NCBI GenBank assembly: GCA_963920665.1
Contig: OY987263.1
Location: forward strand, 42,071,218 to 42,135,217
From: Straminergon stramineum
Lineage: Eukaryota; Streptophyta; Bryopsida; Hypnales; Calliergonaceae
Reading direction: 5' to 3'
DNA: 64,000 bases
Shown here: positions 47,342 through 59,441 of the stretch, one piece after another
How positions within the stretch are numbered: the first letter of the stretch is position 1
Layout of the letters: each line of letters opens with the position of its first letter
Notes under the pieces: model-generated
Told to the model about the DNA's origin: nothing
The model's database searches: none
The model's input: only the letters and a program-made list of their open reading frames with translations
Position numbers and translations under genes: made by a program

Positions 47342-49144
47342 TGCAAAGTAGTTGCTAATGAACAAGACATAATGTAAAATTCATATTATAATAGGCTTCT
47401 ATAGTACTAGAGCTTTCTAATGATACCCTATTTGACAGCATTTGTTAAATTTTTTTTTCTATAAATGGGCTTGTTTCTCTTTGCCTTAAATGTTTATGAA
47501 AGAAAATTGCAAAGTCACATAGAGGAAAATTTTACCTACATAATGTGAGTCTTTGTAACATGAAAGATTTGAACAATGATATTTCCTAAATACTTGTGCA
47601 ATCAAATCTTAAAAAATCATCACATATATTTTTCAATTAATTATTATGTAAGGCCATGAAAAACTAATAAAATAATTCACCAAAAATGGAGTTCCTATTT
47701 TCTGACATTGAAATTTCATATGTTGATTAAGGTTCCATAAAGCAATAGATTTAATAGGATAGTTTTGATAGAGTATTTTTTAAATGGAATCAAAAAGAAA
47801 AAATTTGAAGGGCTTCATAGTGAGGTTGCAAGACTTATTGGAGGGTAGTGTACAACGAGGACTAGATAATGGTGGAAAGAAGCAACTTCAATTAGGACAT
47901 GCGTTCTTTTGCTGGAGATCAGTGCTCTTGCCATTGTGACTTTTTCATGACCATGAATGAACTCCTTCCATCATCAGGAAATCGGTGGTGAACTTCTTGT
48001 GAACAATGATTCTGTCACAGCTCTGGCATCCCTAGTGTCAGATATTCTAATATCCGTGACTGCCAACAAAAGAGCCAGGGCTCATGAATGGAGTCCAAAG
48101 TCATGCAATGCAACGATTGTAAACTGTTCACTCTGGGAGCCTATACTACTCAACAGAGTGAGGTAGATGCTTGCGTCCCTAGCTTACTGTACCACCAGTG
48201 ATCCGTACTTTCGTTTCTCAATGCTCCAGGCACGCTTACTCAGTTTGGCTAGAACACCGAACAATTTCTTGACACTCTCGCTCGAAATTCGACACTGTGA
48301 ATGAGGAGGTAAAAAAAAGACTCAAGAATGAGGGTGACAGAACACTCCGAGACGGGAGAAACTGAAAAAAACATGAGGCTAAACAATTGAGGTTGAGCAG
48401 AAATTTTTTCAAAGAGAATTGCAAATGTTACCAACACTAGGCACATGCAAGTTGTGCACAGAGCAATCCAGCAGGGGGGCTATTTCTTTGGTTATCCCAT
48501 GCGCTAGAAGCAGACGTTATGACGCTCATCCTTAACCAAGATGTCTCAAATCAATTGGCAGCCTTGATTCCTGACACACTTATAAGAAAATGAAACTCGA
48601 AATGGAAGAAGAGACTCCTTCATCTCCACCAGAGAAGAAGCTTAGCAAAAGTTTCCCCTTCTAATTGCTTGAGAATAGGATGCCTACTTTAATATTAACA
48701 GCTTGCCAAGAAAAATTGATCAATGACAATTCGAAGTATCAAATTAGGAAATCTTACATATAAGGCTTCATCCAGCTTGAGAGTTAATTAGCTGTGGTAG
48801 ATCTATAATTTCTGCAAGTGTGCACTCGAAGGTGTGTTCCCCAAAAGGAGGGCGCTGTCGTTTAAATCTAGAGATGGTAATCACATCCCTGTGGGTGCCA
48901 GAACTCAACATAGTACATTGCTTGGGCCTTTATCCTACTACAAGTGATCCATACTTGTGTCCATAATGCTCTGGGAATAAGTATTTTGAAGCAATTTTAG
49001 ACCTCAAAACATCAAATAAGGTTGAGCCTTAAGGGATTAATATTGTTATGGCCTTTGAGGTTCAAAATAACCTATTATATCTCTTCACACAACTCAAGTA
49101 CTCAACCTCAACCACTATTGTCTCTTTGTCTTTAGGTAGCCATC
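47342..49144. other. Intergenic DNA with a GC-richer patch at 47.9-48.9 kb
   Basis: The patch has genic composition, but frames on both strands are short and lack domains. It could be a decayed gene or a promoter island. Confidence 0.4.
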
Positions 49145-49325
49145 AATGATACTAGCTTGTGAGCCCAAAAATACAAAGCTACAAGCATTGAGCCTAAGTG
49201 TAAGTAGGTACCCTACAACCATTGAAGGTGTGTGCCTATAACATATGTATTCTATAACCATGAAAGGTGCCTAGGCTCATAGGCTCAAGATCCTAGGTTC
49301 ATGTGATAGCAACCATGACCATAGT
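49145..49325 (+). repeat. Dispersed repeat, partner of 42112-42365
   Basis: Same start (GAGCCCAAAAATACAA), internal 'gaaggtgt' and 'cctataa' words, and the same end (ATAGCAACC). About 180 bp, shorter than its partner. Confidence 0.6.
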
Positions 49326-50979
49326 ACTAAGACCAAGTTCAAATTGCAATAGAATATTTAATTTTACAAAATTTTGAAATTTTGAAATTGGAGTAGAAAA
49401 AATTGGACAAAAAATTGGACTTCAAGTTATTTGTTGGGATCAAATTTAAAAAAAATTCAATTTAATGGTAAAAATCAGATTTAGAGTAAGGAGCTAAAAT
49501 TTGCCAAATACACCAGAAGATGATTTGTGCCTAAAACATTTAAAATTCATACAAAAATATGCAAGCCCCCAATGATGATCCACTTTAGTGCGTGACAACA
49601 ATAAAGAACAAGTTGACCATCATGAAAAGAAAATTGGAGGAAAGCTTGTTGTTCATATCTTCTATTAGACTTTGAATGTCATCTAGAAATCAAGTTTTGG
49701 CTCCTCATGTGCTGTAGGGTTAATCTTGAAAAGACAATCCTACTAGTATGGATTGAATTGAACAACAAAGTCCTTCAACTTTGTAAGAACCTATCTTATG
49801 TCTATTTAAGTTCAAAATTTCAAATTCATTTTTCATTGATAAAAATACATGTTTTCTTGAAGTCATAAATTTCCAAATGTCTTGTAATAAGTTAAAGTGG
49901 ATGTAAACTTTTGAGATGAAAGTCGAAGACAGTTCATTTCAAACAAAAAATATGCTAAAATGTTATGGTACACATTTCTCTATGATTAACCTTATTTCAT
50001 TAATTCAACCTAAACTCAAAAATGATCATTTAAGTGGTTCAAATTCACATCAAGAGCAATAAGCTTGAAGTTGCCAAAATACATTGCAATCATGGTGATC
50101 CATGGATTTAACATCTCTTTATGTAGAAAAGTCAAAATATACCATAATGAGGAAATTTCCAATTCCATTCACTTAAAATGGTTTCAAGCAACTCCCCCCC
50201 CCCCCAAGTGAACAAAAAAATTATTTTTTCCCTCCAATAGGCCTCCCTAAAATCATGGAAAGGAACAAAAAAGGTATTCTAAGACATTTCAAGGTTAACC
50301 TAGGAACTCAACCTAGGAAGGACAAAGGCACAGACTCCATGATTGTCTAGTTAAACTTCAAAAACTCAAGCAAAACCTTCACATTAGAGGGGATTTGAGG
50401 CCTTTGGAGGTCCATGAGTTCCTAGACACTGGAGTACAATGGCCTTTGTATCTTCCATTTTTGTTCTTTTGAAATTATGTATTTATGAGTGAAATGTTTT
50501 AGTTTATCTTTCAAAGATGAAATCCCATTTCTAGCATATATCATAAAATTTTCCATTTTTTGTTAAAAATTGAAATTACCTTAAATTCAATGAAAATTCA
50601 TTTCAACTACAAAACATAATTCATAAATCTGAAAATTTCAAAATGAAAGTATAATATTGTATGGAACATTATGGTCAACTTTTGTATCATACTATATTTA
50701 ATAACATGGTTATAGATCCTCAACTTCAAACTTCAATAAAATGCTCTTTTAAAGAATTTTTCAAAATTTTCAAGCAAAATAGAAACCACACTTTCGAAAC
50801 TATAATTTGTAGTCTTGCTCAAAAGCAAAAGAAATTGATTTTCACTATCAAAATCAAGGTTCACTTGAAGGAGAAAAAAACTCAAAATACGAAGACTCAC
50901 CACATAGATATACCATCTTTTTTATAATTGACCCAATGATCCCTACAAAACCAAAAAAACACACTAAGAGGACTTGAAC
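49326..50979. other. AT-rich gene-poor DNA
   Basis: Nothing recognised except a homopolymer C run near 50190. Confidence 0.5.
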
Positions 50980-51267
50980 TTAACTTGATGATTGGAAATT
51001 TATTACATAATTGATTTTGCTCTTAACCCTTAAACATCGGTGACACGGACGTTTTGTATCTGATGGATGACAAGGAATTCTCCTGTGTAGGACAAAAATG
51101 CAACTATTCATCCTCGGAATTAGGGGTGGAAAGGGAAGATCTTCTACAATAGTTTGACCTCCAATGGATATTTTTGTTTTTTCTAAAGTAGATGATGTCA
51201 CACGGTTCCAAAAGCCATGATTTCCACGGTCACCAATCCGTCCATTAAGGGTTGACAAGGTGTTCAA
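50980..51267 (-). pseudogene. Dispersed coding repeat, possible LINE ORF1-like fragment
   Basis: 95 codons, open throughout: NGRIGDRGNHGFWNRVTSST, then MNSCIFVLHRRIPCHPSD and TKRPCHRCLR. A diverged, stop-riddled copy is at 20700-20945 in the other orientation, so it belongs to a repeat family. The C-terminal KRPCHRC could be the start of a CCHC zinc knuckle as in ORF1 proteins of some LINEs; this is a weak inference. AACCCTTAA words sit at both edges (about 51025 and 51246 in complement), which could instead mean a TIR element. Confidence 0.4.
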
Positions 51268-53166
51268 CTACCTATTGTCCCGGTGATAGGGTTTTCGATG
51301 TAAGTTAGAGCACATGTTAGAATTAGAATCTTCATTTTGAGTGTTGCATTGGAAGTTTGGATTGCAACTACAATTTGAAGTTGCAAGTGGAATGACATTG
51401 TGCGGTGTTTTGTTTGGTGAGCTCTTGTCTCTTTTTTCTGTTTTTTTCCTCTTCTCTTTGTGGTGTTGCAATATTATTGTTTTGGGTTTGCAGTATTACA
51501 AAGTTGGTTCGTGGTGTTCAAGTTTGAGCATGATTAAGGTTGAGGGGAATATTTTGTTATGATTGTCTTGTCCTTATATATACAAGGGCGATGTTATAGT
51601 CGAGGTCAATTTGTCGTGGCAATACCATCTGCACTAGTGCCAACAACAATATTGATCAATATTTGGATTTGGTCCAACTTGGAGTTTGATTTTGAATAAA
51701 AAAATATTTTGATTCCACCAACTATAGTCACTTAAGCTTTACAATGGACTAGATTTGCAATGCACCAAAAGGTTGCCTCGCTATAAAGTAAAAATGCTAT
51801 ATTAAAGGAACAATTATCACAAGCCTTGCATCACGAACAAGTTCAAGCACCTTGGTTGTCTACTTTGCAGAAACATGCAACTTGTGATTGAATTGAATTA
51901 GATTTGAAATGAGAAATTGGAGCAACAATAGAAATTTTAAATTGGCAAAATCTGCCCTAAAATATAGAATTGGCCCTCCTTGCAAATTTTGCATTCTAGG
52001 GCCTATTTTACCAATATGCCTGAAGTGCTTTTAATGCTAGGGAATGGGTTGCATAGGCCCGTGTGTGGTCATAGGGCTCATCCCATGATTGCTTATAAGG
52101 CAAAATCTGCAATATGCAACTTGTTCCATAGTACAAATTTGTTTTCTAGTCTTAGGGATTCGGAACTTTGCATGCTTCAATGGCTGATCATGTTGTAGCT
52201 TGCCTTGGGATTAGGCACATGGACACTTGTTGGACAAATATTTATGGTCAACCTTCGTTTTTGGAGAATAAAAGGTTGTATTGCAAGTGCCAAACTTTGA
52301 ATTGAAAAGCACATAATCTTTTCTAGGCTCTGTACCCCTAAAAGTATACCATATGTTTAGGTCTGATTCGGCACATTGGTGCGAAATAATTTAATTTTGG
52401 AATTTCGACAATTCAGTAGGTAGATAGGGATTTTTTGCTTTTCAGTACTTTCACCTAATTTTGGATTGATTCCTTCTATTCATGCGTAAGTGTGTTCTTT
52501 TTTCTAATTTTTCTCAGGAATATTTTTTTCAGATTTTTAGAAACAGTTGTAAATTATTTATTTATTTTTGACATTTTCCAAATTTTCCTGAGTTATTTAC
52601 GAAACTAACCTGCATGTACGGTATGACTATATTTCATCAAAAAACACTTCAAAAATGTCATTTCTAATGCAAAGAGCTATAATGGAAAAATAATTGTTTT
52701 GTATATTCAACCAAAAGATCTTGCACAAGACATGTATGAGAAGGTGTGAAGAAAATTTCATACACTTTGACGATATAGATTGTATGATAATAGTATTCAA
52801 AGTGAAAAGAAAAGATTTTTTTTCCACCTCACATACCTAGTCTTTTAAACTTTGAATCCCCTAAACTTAATTTCTTTTCCATTGTAAAGTTTTGAGGTTC
52901 AAAAGTTTAAGGTGAGGAATTGAGTTGAAAATCTAGGAAAAAAATTCAAAAATTCAAAAAAACATTCTTCCTTCAAAAAATTGCCAAATACAAGTAGGTA
53001 TAAGATGAAGGTTAAGAAGTTCTAGTCTCGATTGCGCTTTGTTGCTCCCTAACATAGAAAAATGGGTCAAGCTTTTATTTTTGACAATAGACTTTGGTAT
53101 GGGGTCTAAAAGGTTTGGAATTCGATTGACAATTCTGCATTTGATAAACACTAATATACAATTTTT
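51268..53166. other. Gene-poor DNA
   Basis: Short frames only; no domain or repeat partner recognised. Confidence 0.5.
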
Positions 53167-54243
53167 GGGTCATTGCAAGAAACACCTGCTTGTTTTCTCG
53201 TCACAATTAAAGTGACTCTCTTGTCATCTACTATAACTTATGAATTAAAAACCCAATGCCAAAAATGAAAAATCTATTTCTAGTTAACTTGATTTTCATC
53301 ATATTTCTTATTTTTAAAGAAATTTTAAGAAATTATTTAATATTTAAATGTCAATTTCATTAATATGTCACACTTTAGGTTTAGGGTTTTTTTATACTAA
53401 ATACCGGTTCAAATTAATGATTTTGGGTTGAAATTTCTGTGGTATATTCCTATAGTAGGTAGACATGTTGCTACCAAAGGGCATCTAAAACAACATTATT
53501 TCATGTCCTCCACATTTGTGCAAAGAGGCCTCCCTTGTGTGTGCATTTGTAAACATTAGAAATGGTTTTGACCTCAGTTTTAAAATCAAACCTTATCACT
53601 ATGAAGTCTTTTCTAATGGACAATTTTTCGTTTTTTTGAAATTTTTTTTTCCTATTTTCTACAAATTAAAATGTCCCAATTGTATTTACTAGGACAACTT
53701 TTTGGACATAGAATTTTGGTGAAGAAAATTCAATTGGGACATTTTAATTTGTAAAAAATAGGAAAAGAAATTTTGAAAAAAACTAAAAGTTTGACATTAG
53801 AAAAGACTTCATGGTAATGAGATTTGGTTAAAAAACTGAGGTCAAAAGGATTTCTAATGTTTATAACTACACTCATAAGGGAGGCCTCTTTGCACAAACG
53901 TGGAGGACATAAAATAATGTTTTCTTTATGCCCTTTAGTAGGGACAAGTCTACCTACTATTGGAATACACCACAGATATTTCAACAAAAAATCATTAATT
54001 TGAACCGATATTTAGTATAAACCCCCTAAACTTGAAAGTGTGACATATTAATGAAATTGATTTTTAAATATAAAATATTTTTCAATATTTTTTGAAAAAT
54101 AAGGGGTACAATTGAAATCAAGAATTCTATGACTCCATTTTTTGGTTTGGGCATTGGGCTTATAAATCAAAAGTTATACTGTTCAATACAAATTGGTTTT
54201 TCAAAATGCTACGGAAAACGACAGGTGTTTCTTGCAATGACCC
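53167..54243. mobile_element. TIR/foldback element of the ATTGCAAGAAA family, copy 3 (1077 bp)
   Basis: Perfect 22-bp terminal inverted repeats (GGGTCATTGCAAGAAACACC plus TG at 53167-53188; complement at 54222-54243). Beyond the ends, the whole left half (to about 53690) is the diverged reverse complement of the right half (from about 53715), so the element can fold into one long hairpin with a loop of about 30-50 bases. Copies 1 and 2 have similar ends and the left-half interior but lack this fold. No transposase frame. Confidence 0.85.
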
Positions 54244-55196
54244 TTCTTTAAATGGCAAAAATTTCATTCATCATTCCATAGGATTAAAGGAGGCTTTTGG
54301 ATTACCATTGCAAGCATGTAGGGAATTAAAAGAACTAGTATAGAATGGACCTCCCCAATGGACAACAATAGGAAGCTATACATTTTTGCTTTCACCACCT
54401 CCAAGGTATCTTTCTTATAAATGAGTTCACCAACAACACATGTAAAAAAATTCTCTAATTTTTCATTAGAGCTAATACCAAACAAAATTGTGAATCAATG
54501 AGAGTAAATATGTGCAATGACTAAACAAACAACAATGGTTCATCCTACCTTATTATATAAACAATCTTTAATGTAAAAATTCATAAAAAATTCAAGAAAC
54601 CATATTTGGTTTATGAATGCATATTTACTGTTGAAGCATTTGTTGCAATTTAAGGTAGGAAGCCCATTGTAGATTCCTTGGTCACTACACACAATGACAC
54701 TTATTGGATTCCAAAAAAAAGGAGAAGATAATGCTAATTTGGGAGTATTTTACATGTATTTGGTCAACTAATTTTTGTTAAAAAATGAGACATCATACTC
54801 CATCAAAGAAAATTTAGATATCTCTCCATTCTTGATGTTCATTGATATTATTGGCCTTTGAAATGTTATGTGGCTCTCTTAATTTCCTACATGGTCTAAT
54901 GGCAATCCAAAAGTGTCCCTTCACATTGTAGAATAATTTAATGAACCTTTTGCTAAATGTTGAATGAACATGGTGGTTTTCAATGGTATTATGAAGTGGT
55001 AAATTTTCAGCCCAATTCCAACCCTTTGAGCTCCAATTCCACACGAAGTGCAATTTTTAGTAAATTAGGATGCAAAAGAATGTTGGATTTGGGTTGTGGA
55101 CTAGGAATATGAATTGGCTGGGATACAGTAGGTCCATACGGTTTGGCTTACTTTAGTGGAGATTGTTATTACACTACAAATATCATGGCACCCGAT
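54244..55196. other. Gene-poor DNA with a dispersed-repeat copy
   Basis: 54640-55030 resembles the 41.3-42.1 kb repeats (shared GGTAGGAAGCCCATTGT, ATGTGGCTCTCTTAATT, GTGTCCCTT). No gene. Confidence 0.5.
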
Positions 55197-55502
55197 GGAT
55201 GCCATATTTAACTACTTTTGGACTTTAGGAGTTTAGGAGGACTTTTGGACTTTGTGATGGGAGAAGCCATCAGGAGATCTCCCGTTGTTATGGATTAGGA
55301 GACCCCAATGCCTATGAAAGGGGGAAAAAAAGAGTGAAGTTGACCATGTTCACACACAAGAAGGGGACAAAAAACACTATAACTAAGACAATTCAATTAT
55401 TCAACCGTAGAACATTGAATTGTACATAGTAATTAAGACGAATCATTGGGAGATTTCTCGATGTAGTGCAAATCCAAGATACAAGGACTGTAAGTGTGGC
55501 AT
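55197..55502. mobile_element. Element related to the 9.6-kb palindrome-bearing MITE
   Basis: Starts ATGCCATATTTAACTACTTTTGG, as the 9.6-kb element starts ATGCCACATTTAACTACTT, and ends near AAGTGTGGCAT. The inside has a GGAGATCTCCC palindrome (centre 55277) followed by TTGTTATGGATTAGGA, resembling ATGTTTTGGATTATTCC in the 9.6-kb element, and a degenerate palindrome at about 55452. It lies at the left edge of the palindrome-rich region. Confidence 0.55.
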
Positions 55503-55937
55503 GAAACCAATAAAAATGGTTATTATTCAACTGGAACTATTAGGTCTCATTTCCCTTGTTAGTATTTCCACGCATAATTAGGAACCAGAAATCTCCCGAT
55601 ATGATCCCTACACTAAACCTCTTACAGTAAAAGAGAACATAGAAAATGACAAGGCAAATGCAAATACAAACTTCTAGTGCGGATGAATGAAACTAGAAAG
55701 TAACTGAAAGGTAAGGTGGATTCACCACAATTTATTCATATTGATATAGAAAATAACAGAAGTTGCCTTTAAAAAGAACTGAAGGCCTGGCCTATAGAAT
55801 CCATGATTCAAGATGAAAAGACAGTGGGTGCATGATTGAAAATGAAATGACAAGTGGCCCTATTTCTTCTCTGAATGCATAAACTACACTCATTGCATAA
55901 TCACCATGACTGAAGGACTTTCTACCTGTACTCTGTA

Positions 55938-56380
55938 TTAAGTCCCAGCAATTAGCTCCTTTACACCATAGCACGGACGTTCCCATCTTGAAGGAAGAAG
56001 ATCATCCCTCGCAAGTATGGAGGGTCCTACCACACGAGCATGTGGCCACTTAAGAGGATCTAGCTCAAGTAGAACTATAGTTTGATTCCAGAGAATGCTA
56101 CGCTCTCTAGGGCTACCTAAGATAAGCTTCAGTAATTCAGCACGGTTTGGATAGGGGTCATTCTTCTTAGGGTTGTCCGCACCAGCAATATAGAGGAAAC
56201 TCTTCAAAGTACTCCATGGCAGAAGACGCTGCAAAAGCGCTCCCACGACAAGAACATTCATGGAGGAATACAACCCACAGTGAGTATCTTCAACCAATTG
56301 TTTAAGAAAGCCACGAAAACCAGCAGGTATGATAATTCTCTGAGGAAGATCCGTAATGCCGCCTTCCACGCATAAAGCAC
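55938..56380 (-). CDS. Possible terminal exon, family not recognised
   Basis: A 147-codon open stretch begins after a 3' splice site (TTCTTACAG at about 56381-56389) and ends in a stop. It reads LPQRIIIPAGFRGFLKQLVE, NVLVVGALLQRLLPWSTLKS and YPNRAELLKLILG. GC content is genic. The strand and spacing fit the last exon of the decayed gene upstream, with the phase-1 acceptor compatible with a phase-1 donor in the FCP1-like exon (at CAG-G|GTGTTG), but this join is not proved. I do not recognise the domain. Confidence 0.55.
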
Positions 56381-57139
56381 CTGTAAGAACAACGAGAACC
56401 GCCTTCTGTGTTGACCAAACTCATCAGATAAGGAAAACCTCCAAACAACGGGAGATCTCCCGATGAAGCTCATGAGGAATACTCAATTCACGAAGAACCT
56501 ATCAGCACCGGGAGATCTCCCGATGAAATGAAAGTGGACAATCGCGTTGGTTAGTACCATCTAACAACGGGAGATCTCCGGGTGAAGTAAGAACTGTCAA
56601 TAACATTTTCCAGCAACTGTAAGAAACGGGAGATCTCCCATTGAAGTAAGAATAGACAACTCCGGAGAACCATTTCCAGTACTGGCTGAAAATTGAGAAA
56701 ACTCACTATTTTCTAGTTGGAATGTGGTAAAGGTAGACTACGAATTACAAGTACATTCTGGAAAGTAACTGTCATTCAAGTATCTTTGAACAAGAAATGC
56801 AAAGAACAGCTAAGGAGTGATGTGCACAGAAAAAAATCTCTGGATGGAATACAAATAAAACATAAAACTGAGTAGGAAAAAAAGAAAGCAATTCACAATG
56901 AGCATAAAAGTGCAATCACTTTACATTTCAATACAAGTAATATACAATTCACAGTGGACGGAAAATGCAATTTTTTACAATGTCATTAACACTCATCTCT
57001 TTGTTATAGTGGCAATAAAAGTGCAATTTTTTACAATCTGATTATCAATATGTACTGAGGCCTATGTATAGTGTCAATGTTTTACATCCGAATTTACAGT
57101 AACGGGAGATCTCCCGATGAAGCCTGAGAAAAACGGGGA
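56381..57139 (-). other. Presumed intron with palindrome array A
   Basis: Lies between the putative terminal exon and the FCP1-like exon. It carries four tandem palindrome units (centres 56455, 56515, 56574, 56633) and a single unit at 57109, only about 20 bp beyond the stop codon of the FCP1-like frame. Confidence 0.55.
56441..56650. repeat. Palindrome array A, 59-60 bp period, 4 units
   Basis: Units share AACGGGAGATCTCCCGATGA followed by AG, with centres at 56455, 56515, 56574 and 56633 (spacing 60, 59, 59). The spacers are diverged but keep a common length. The third and fourth units have single changes in the right half of the palindrome. Confidence 0.9.
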
Positions 57140-57792
57140 TCAACGCACTATCCCGGTCATGATTGCGAAGCCCTCATTGGATAACGGGTCAACACCCTGT
57201 TGTCCGCCAAAAAGCGGGTTATTCTTCACATACACTGGCACCTTCTCATTTGACTTAAAAAGTCCATCAAGCCAAGGGATCAACTGCATCCTAAGGTACT
57301 TGTCATTGGAATCACCGCAGAAGGACTCAGGAAAAACAACATTGTGTGGATCATTCATGACGTTCTTTATTGGACTGTTGTCAATTAGCAGAATGTTCTC
57401 TAGTGTCGATAAACCAACAGCCCACGCAAAAATCGTAAGATCCTTTAGAAAGATTGGCTTATGTGGTGCAGTTGGGGCCCTGTACTTGGTCTTTGTGCAC
57501 GCCTCTTGATTTAGACAAATTACATCTCCATGACTGAAGGAAGCATCTGCAAGGACAATGTCTAACAAGTCGTTCATGTTTCGCGGAGTTACACTGCTCC
57601 AGAATGCAACTTGCGCTTTTCCACGCAACCAATTAAGGAAGGTCGTGACCCCTGGCCGACGTTCAACATGAAGTTTATTACGGAAATACGACCTATGCAA
57701 GATAAATCCATTCAAGTCCAGAATCACTGTATAGTTTCGGCGAGGTACCTTTTTGGGTGTCCCCGAAACCGCCGTCGAAGGACTAGGACAAT
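57140..57792 (-). CDS. FCP1/SCP-like (NIF) phosphatase-domain exon, catalytic Asp to Asn
   Basis: 216 codons from a clean acceptor (TTCTGTTTTGCAG, phase 1) to a stop. In order: VILDLNGFILH, RPGVTTFLNWL, VAFWSSVTPRNM, PIFLKDL, ILLIDNSPIKNV, LIPWLDGL. These are the motifs of the FCP1/SCP/NIF branch of HAD phosphatases, which dephosphorylate Ser residues, notably in the RNA polymerase II tail. The nucleophile Asp of the DxDG motif is kept, but the second Asp (general acid/base) is Asn here (DLNG), so the phosphatase may be weak or dead, or the domain may only bind phosphopeptides. This exon is free of stops, unlike those upstream. Whether it is transcribed alone or as part of the decayed gene is unknown; the donor of the preceding exon was not found. 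Confidence 0.72.
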
Positions 57793-57911
57793 CTGCAAAA
57801 CAGAATACCAGAGAGAAGTTAGACATAAGTCCAGCGACCTCGGCATTCAATTGAAATCCAATCCGTGAAGATACATAGGATGTCACCTCAAGCACCTTTG
57901 GTGTCGTCCTC

Positions 57912-59335
57912 TCAAGTCCGATTAACTTCTGCTTCATAAACCTTGGAAGGCGAAGTAGCCCCAGATTCAAAGACCTCCTCCTCTGCTGCCTGCGGTATAC
58001 GGTCAGAGGCGATATCAACAATGCTTTGATAAATGAAACTGGTGGCCTTCCACGCAGCCTGAATATCACGAGAAGATTTACTCGTGGGATCGCGGGTAAC
58101 ACTTGCATGGTGACTTGGCAAATCAACAAGATCCTTAAAAGTATTCCTTATAGAGAGTCTCTCTGCATAAGTCAGTCCAGCCTGCAGAACTGCTATGAAT
58201 GGATTCACCTTCACTGTGCCAGCCTCCGGACTCATTTGCCTCAAGTCTACTAGAGTATCCTCTAGAATGTTGGCAGCGACATTGGCATCAGAAGTTCCAC
58301 CTTCGACCTAAGACAACGGGAGATTTCCCGATGCACCACCCTCCAACTGAATTGTCAACTTCAGCGAGGGACGAAGACTCAAATCTTGAAGTGCACGCAT
58401 CGAGAGATCTCCCGCTGCAATCCCCCCCCCTGCGCCTTCTCTGTCTCCTCCAGATCGTGAATGTCGTATGGGTCCTCACGCATCGGGAGATCTCCCGCTG
58501 CAACTCCCCCCGCTTGCGCCTTCTTTGTCCCCTCCATATCACGAATGTCGTCTGGTTCATTACCCATCCGGAGATCTCCCGATGCAGTGACTCGCACCTG
58601 CGCCTCCACCCTTTCCTCCCAATCGCCAGTAACCTCTTGGAAATCTGGAGCTCCAACCCCCATCGCGTGCGCCTTCTCTATCATCTGAAGACCGCCAATG
58701 TCTTCTGGATCACAAGTAACCTCTCGATGAGGGTCCATTGGGAGATCTCCCGATGCATCCCCCTACATCAGACTTTTCTCTCCCTCTTCACAACCGGAAT
58801 TACCGGCTCGGTCAGTATCCATCGGGAGATCTCTTGTTGCATCGTCGCGCGTCTCCTCTTGCGAGAGTTCATCACGTCCACAGTGCGAGTCGGTGCCTGC
58901 CGGTGCGTTACGCACCTGCACCACTTGTTCACTCGTAGGCTCTTGAATTGCAACAACAACACGTTCCCCCAAATAGGTAAGAAGAATAGCCACCGCTTTT
59001 CTGGATTCGGGAGTCAGTACAACGGCATCCTTTGCCCCAGTCGTTGGAGGGGACGATACGTCCGAGCTGGGCTTCTTTCAACGCGGCACTGGAGAAGAGG
59101 GTACACGGTCATCACTGTCGGAGTCACTTAGCTGGATATCTAGCCGTCGCTTCGTCCTGAACTCCACCTGGTCACTTGACTTCCTCTCACGCGGATTCGT
59201 GTTCGACATCTTTCTCGCCTTTAGCGTACCCGACTTCTCCTCAGCAGCCCGCTTTCCAGGCCTCTTTTGTGAGGCACTTGGCGTAGACGATGGTTGCAAG
59301 TCTCGGCTCGGTCGCGATGGTTCTATAGACTTCTC
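57912..59335 (-). pseudogene. Basic/disordered exon with palindrome-derived 28-aa repeats
   Basis: Starts EKSIEPSRPSRDLQPSSTPS; basic with nuclear-signal-like KRPGKRAAEEK and TKRRLDI, then a Ser/Asp run. After the stops at 59078 and 58763 it enters the 84-bp repeats, which encode about 28 residues each with GDLPM at the palindrome (GDLPM-REDPYDIHDLEETEKAQGGG; GDLRM-GNEPDDIRDMEGTKKAQAGG). A one-base loss shifts the last unit into REISR. The exon then resumes with DANVAANILEDTLVDLRQMS, SIRNTFKDLVDLPSHHASVT, which looks like an ordinary folded segment. Confidence 0.65.
58311..58840. repeat. Palindrome array B, ~84-bp period, coding
   Basis: Palindrome centres at 58323, 58407, 58490, 58574, a degenerate unit near 58647-58660, 58745 and 58829: spacing 84, 83, 84, 171 (two units), 84. 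The period is 28 codons, so the frame is kept; the 83 spacing is the one-base loss described for the exon. The unit outside the palindrome shares CCTGCGCC..TTCTCTG.C..CTCCA and GAATGTCGT.TGG.TC.T on the plus strand. Confidence 0.9.
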
Positions 59336-59441
59336 CTGGAAGGACGAAAATTCATTAGATCTTCATAAGTAAGGGCGCTAAAAAATGGAAAAGACGAACT
59401 AGCATCGGGAGATCTCCCGATGGTTCCCTCCGGCAACTGAC

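Noticed and set aside
58199..59131. 310-codon plus-strand frame across the palindrome array
   Set aside because: It is antisense to the exon at 57.9-59.3 kb; its length comes from stop-free palindromes and GC-rich repeats, and it has no domain.
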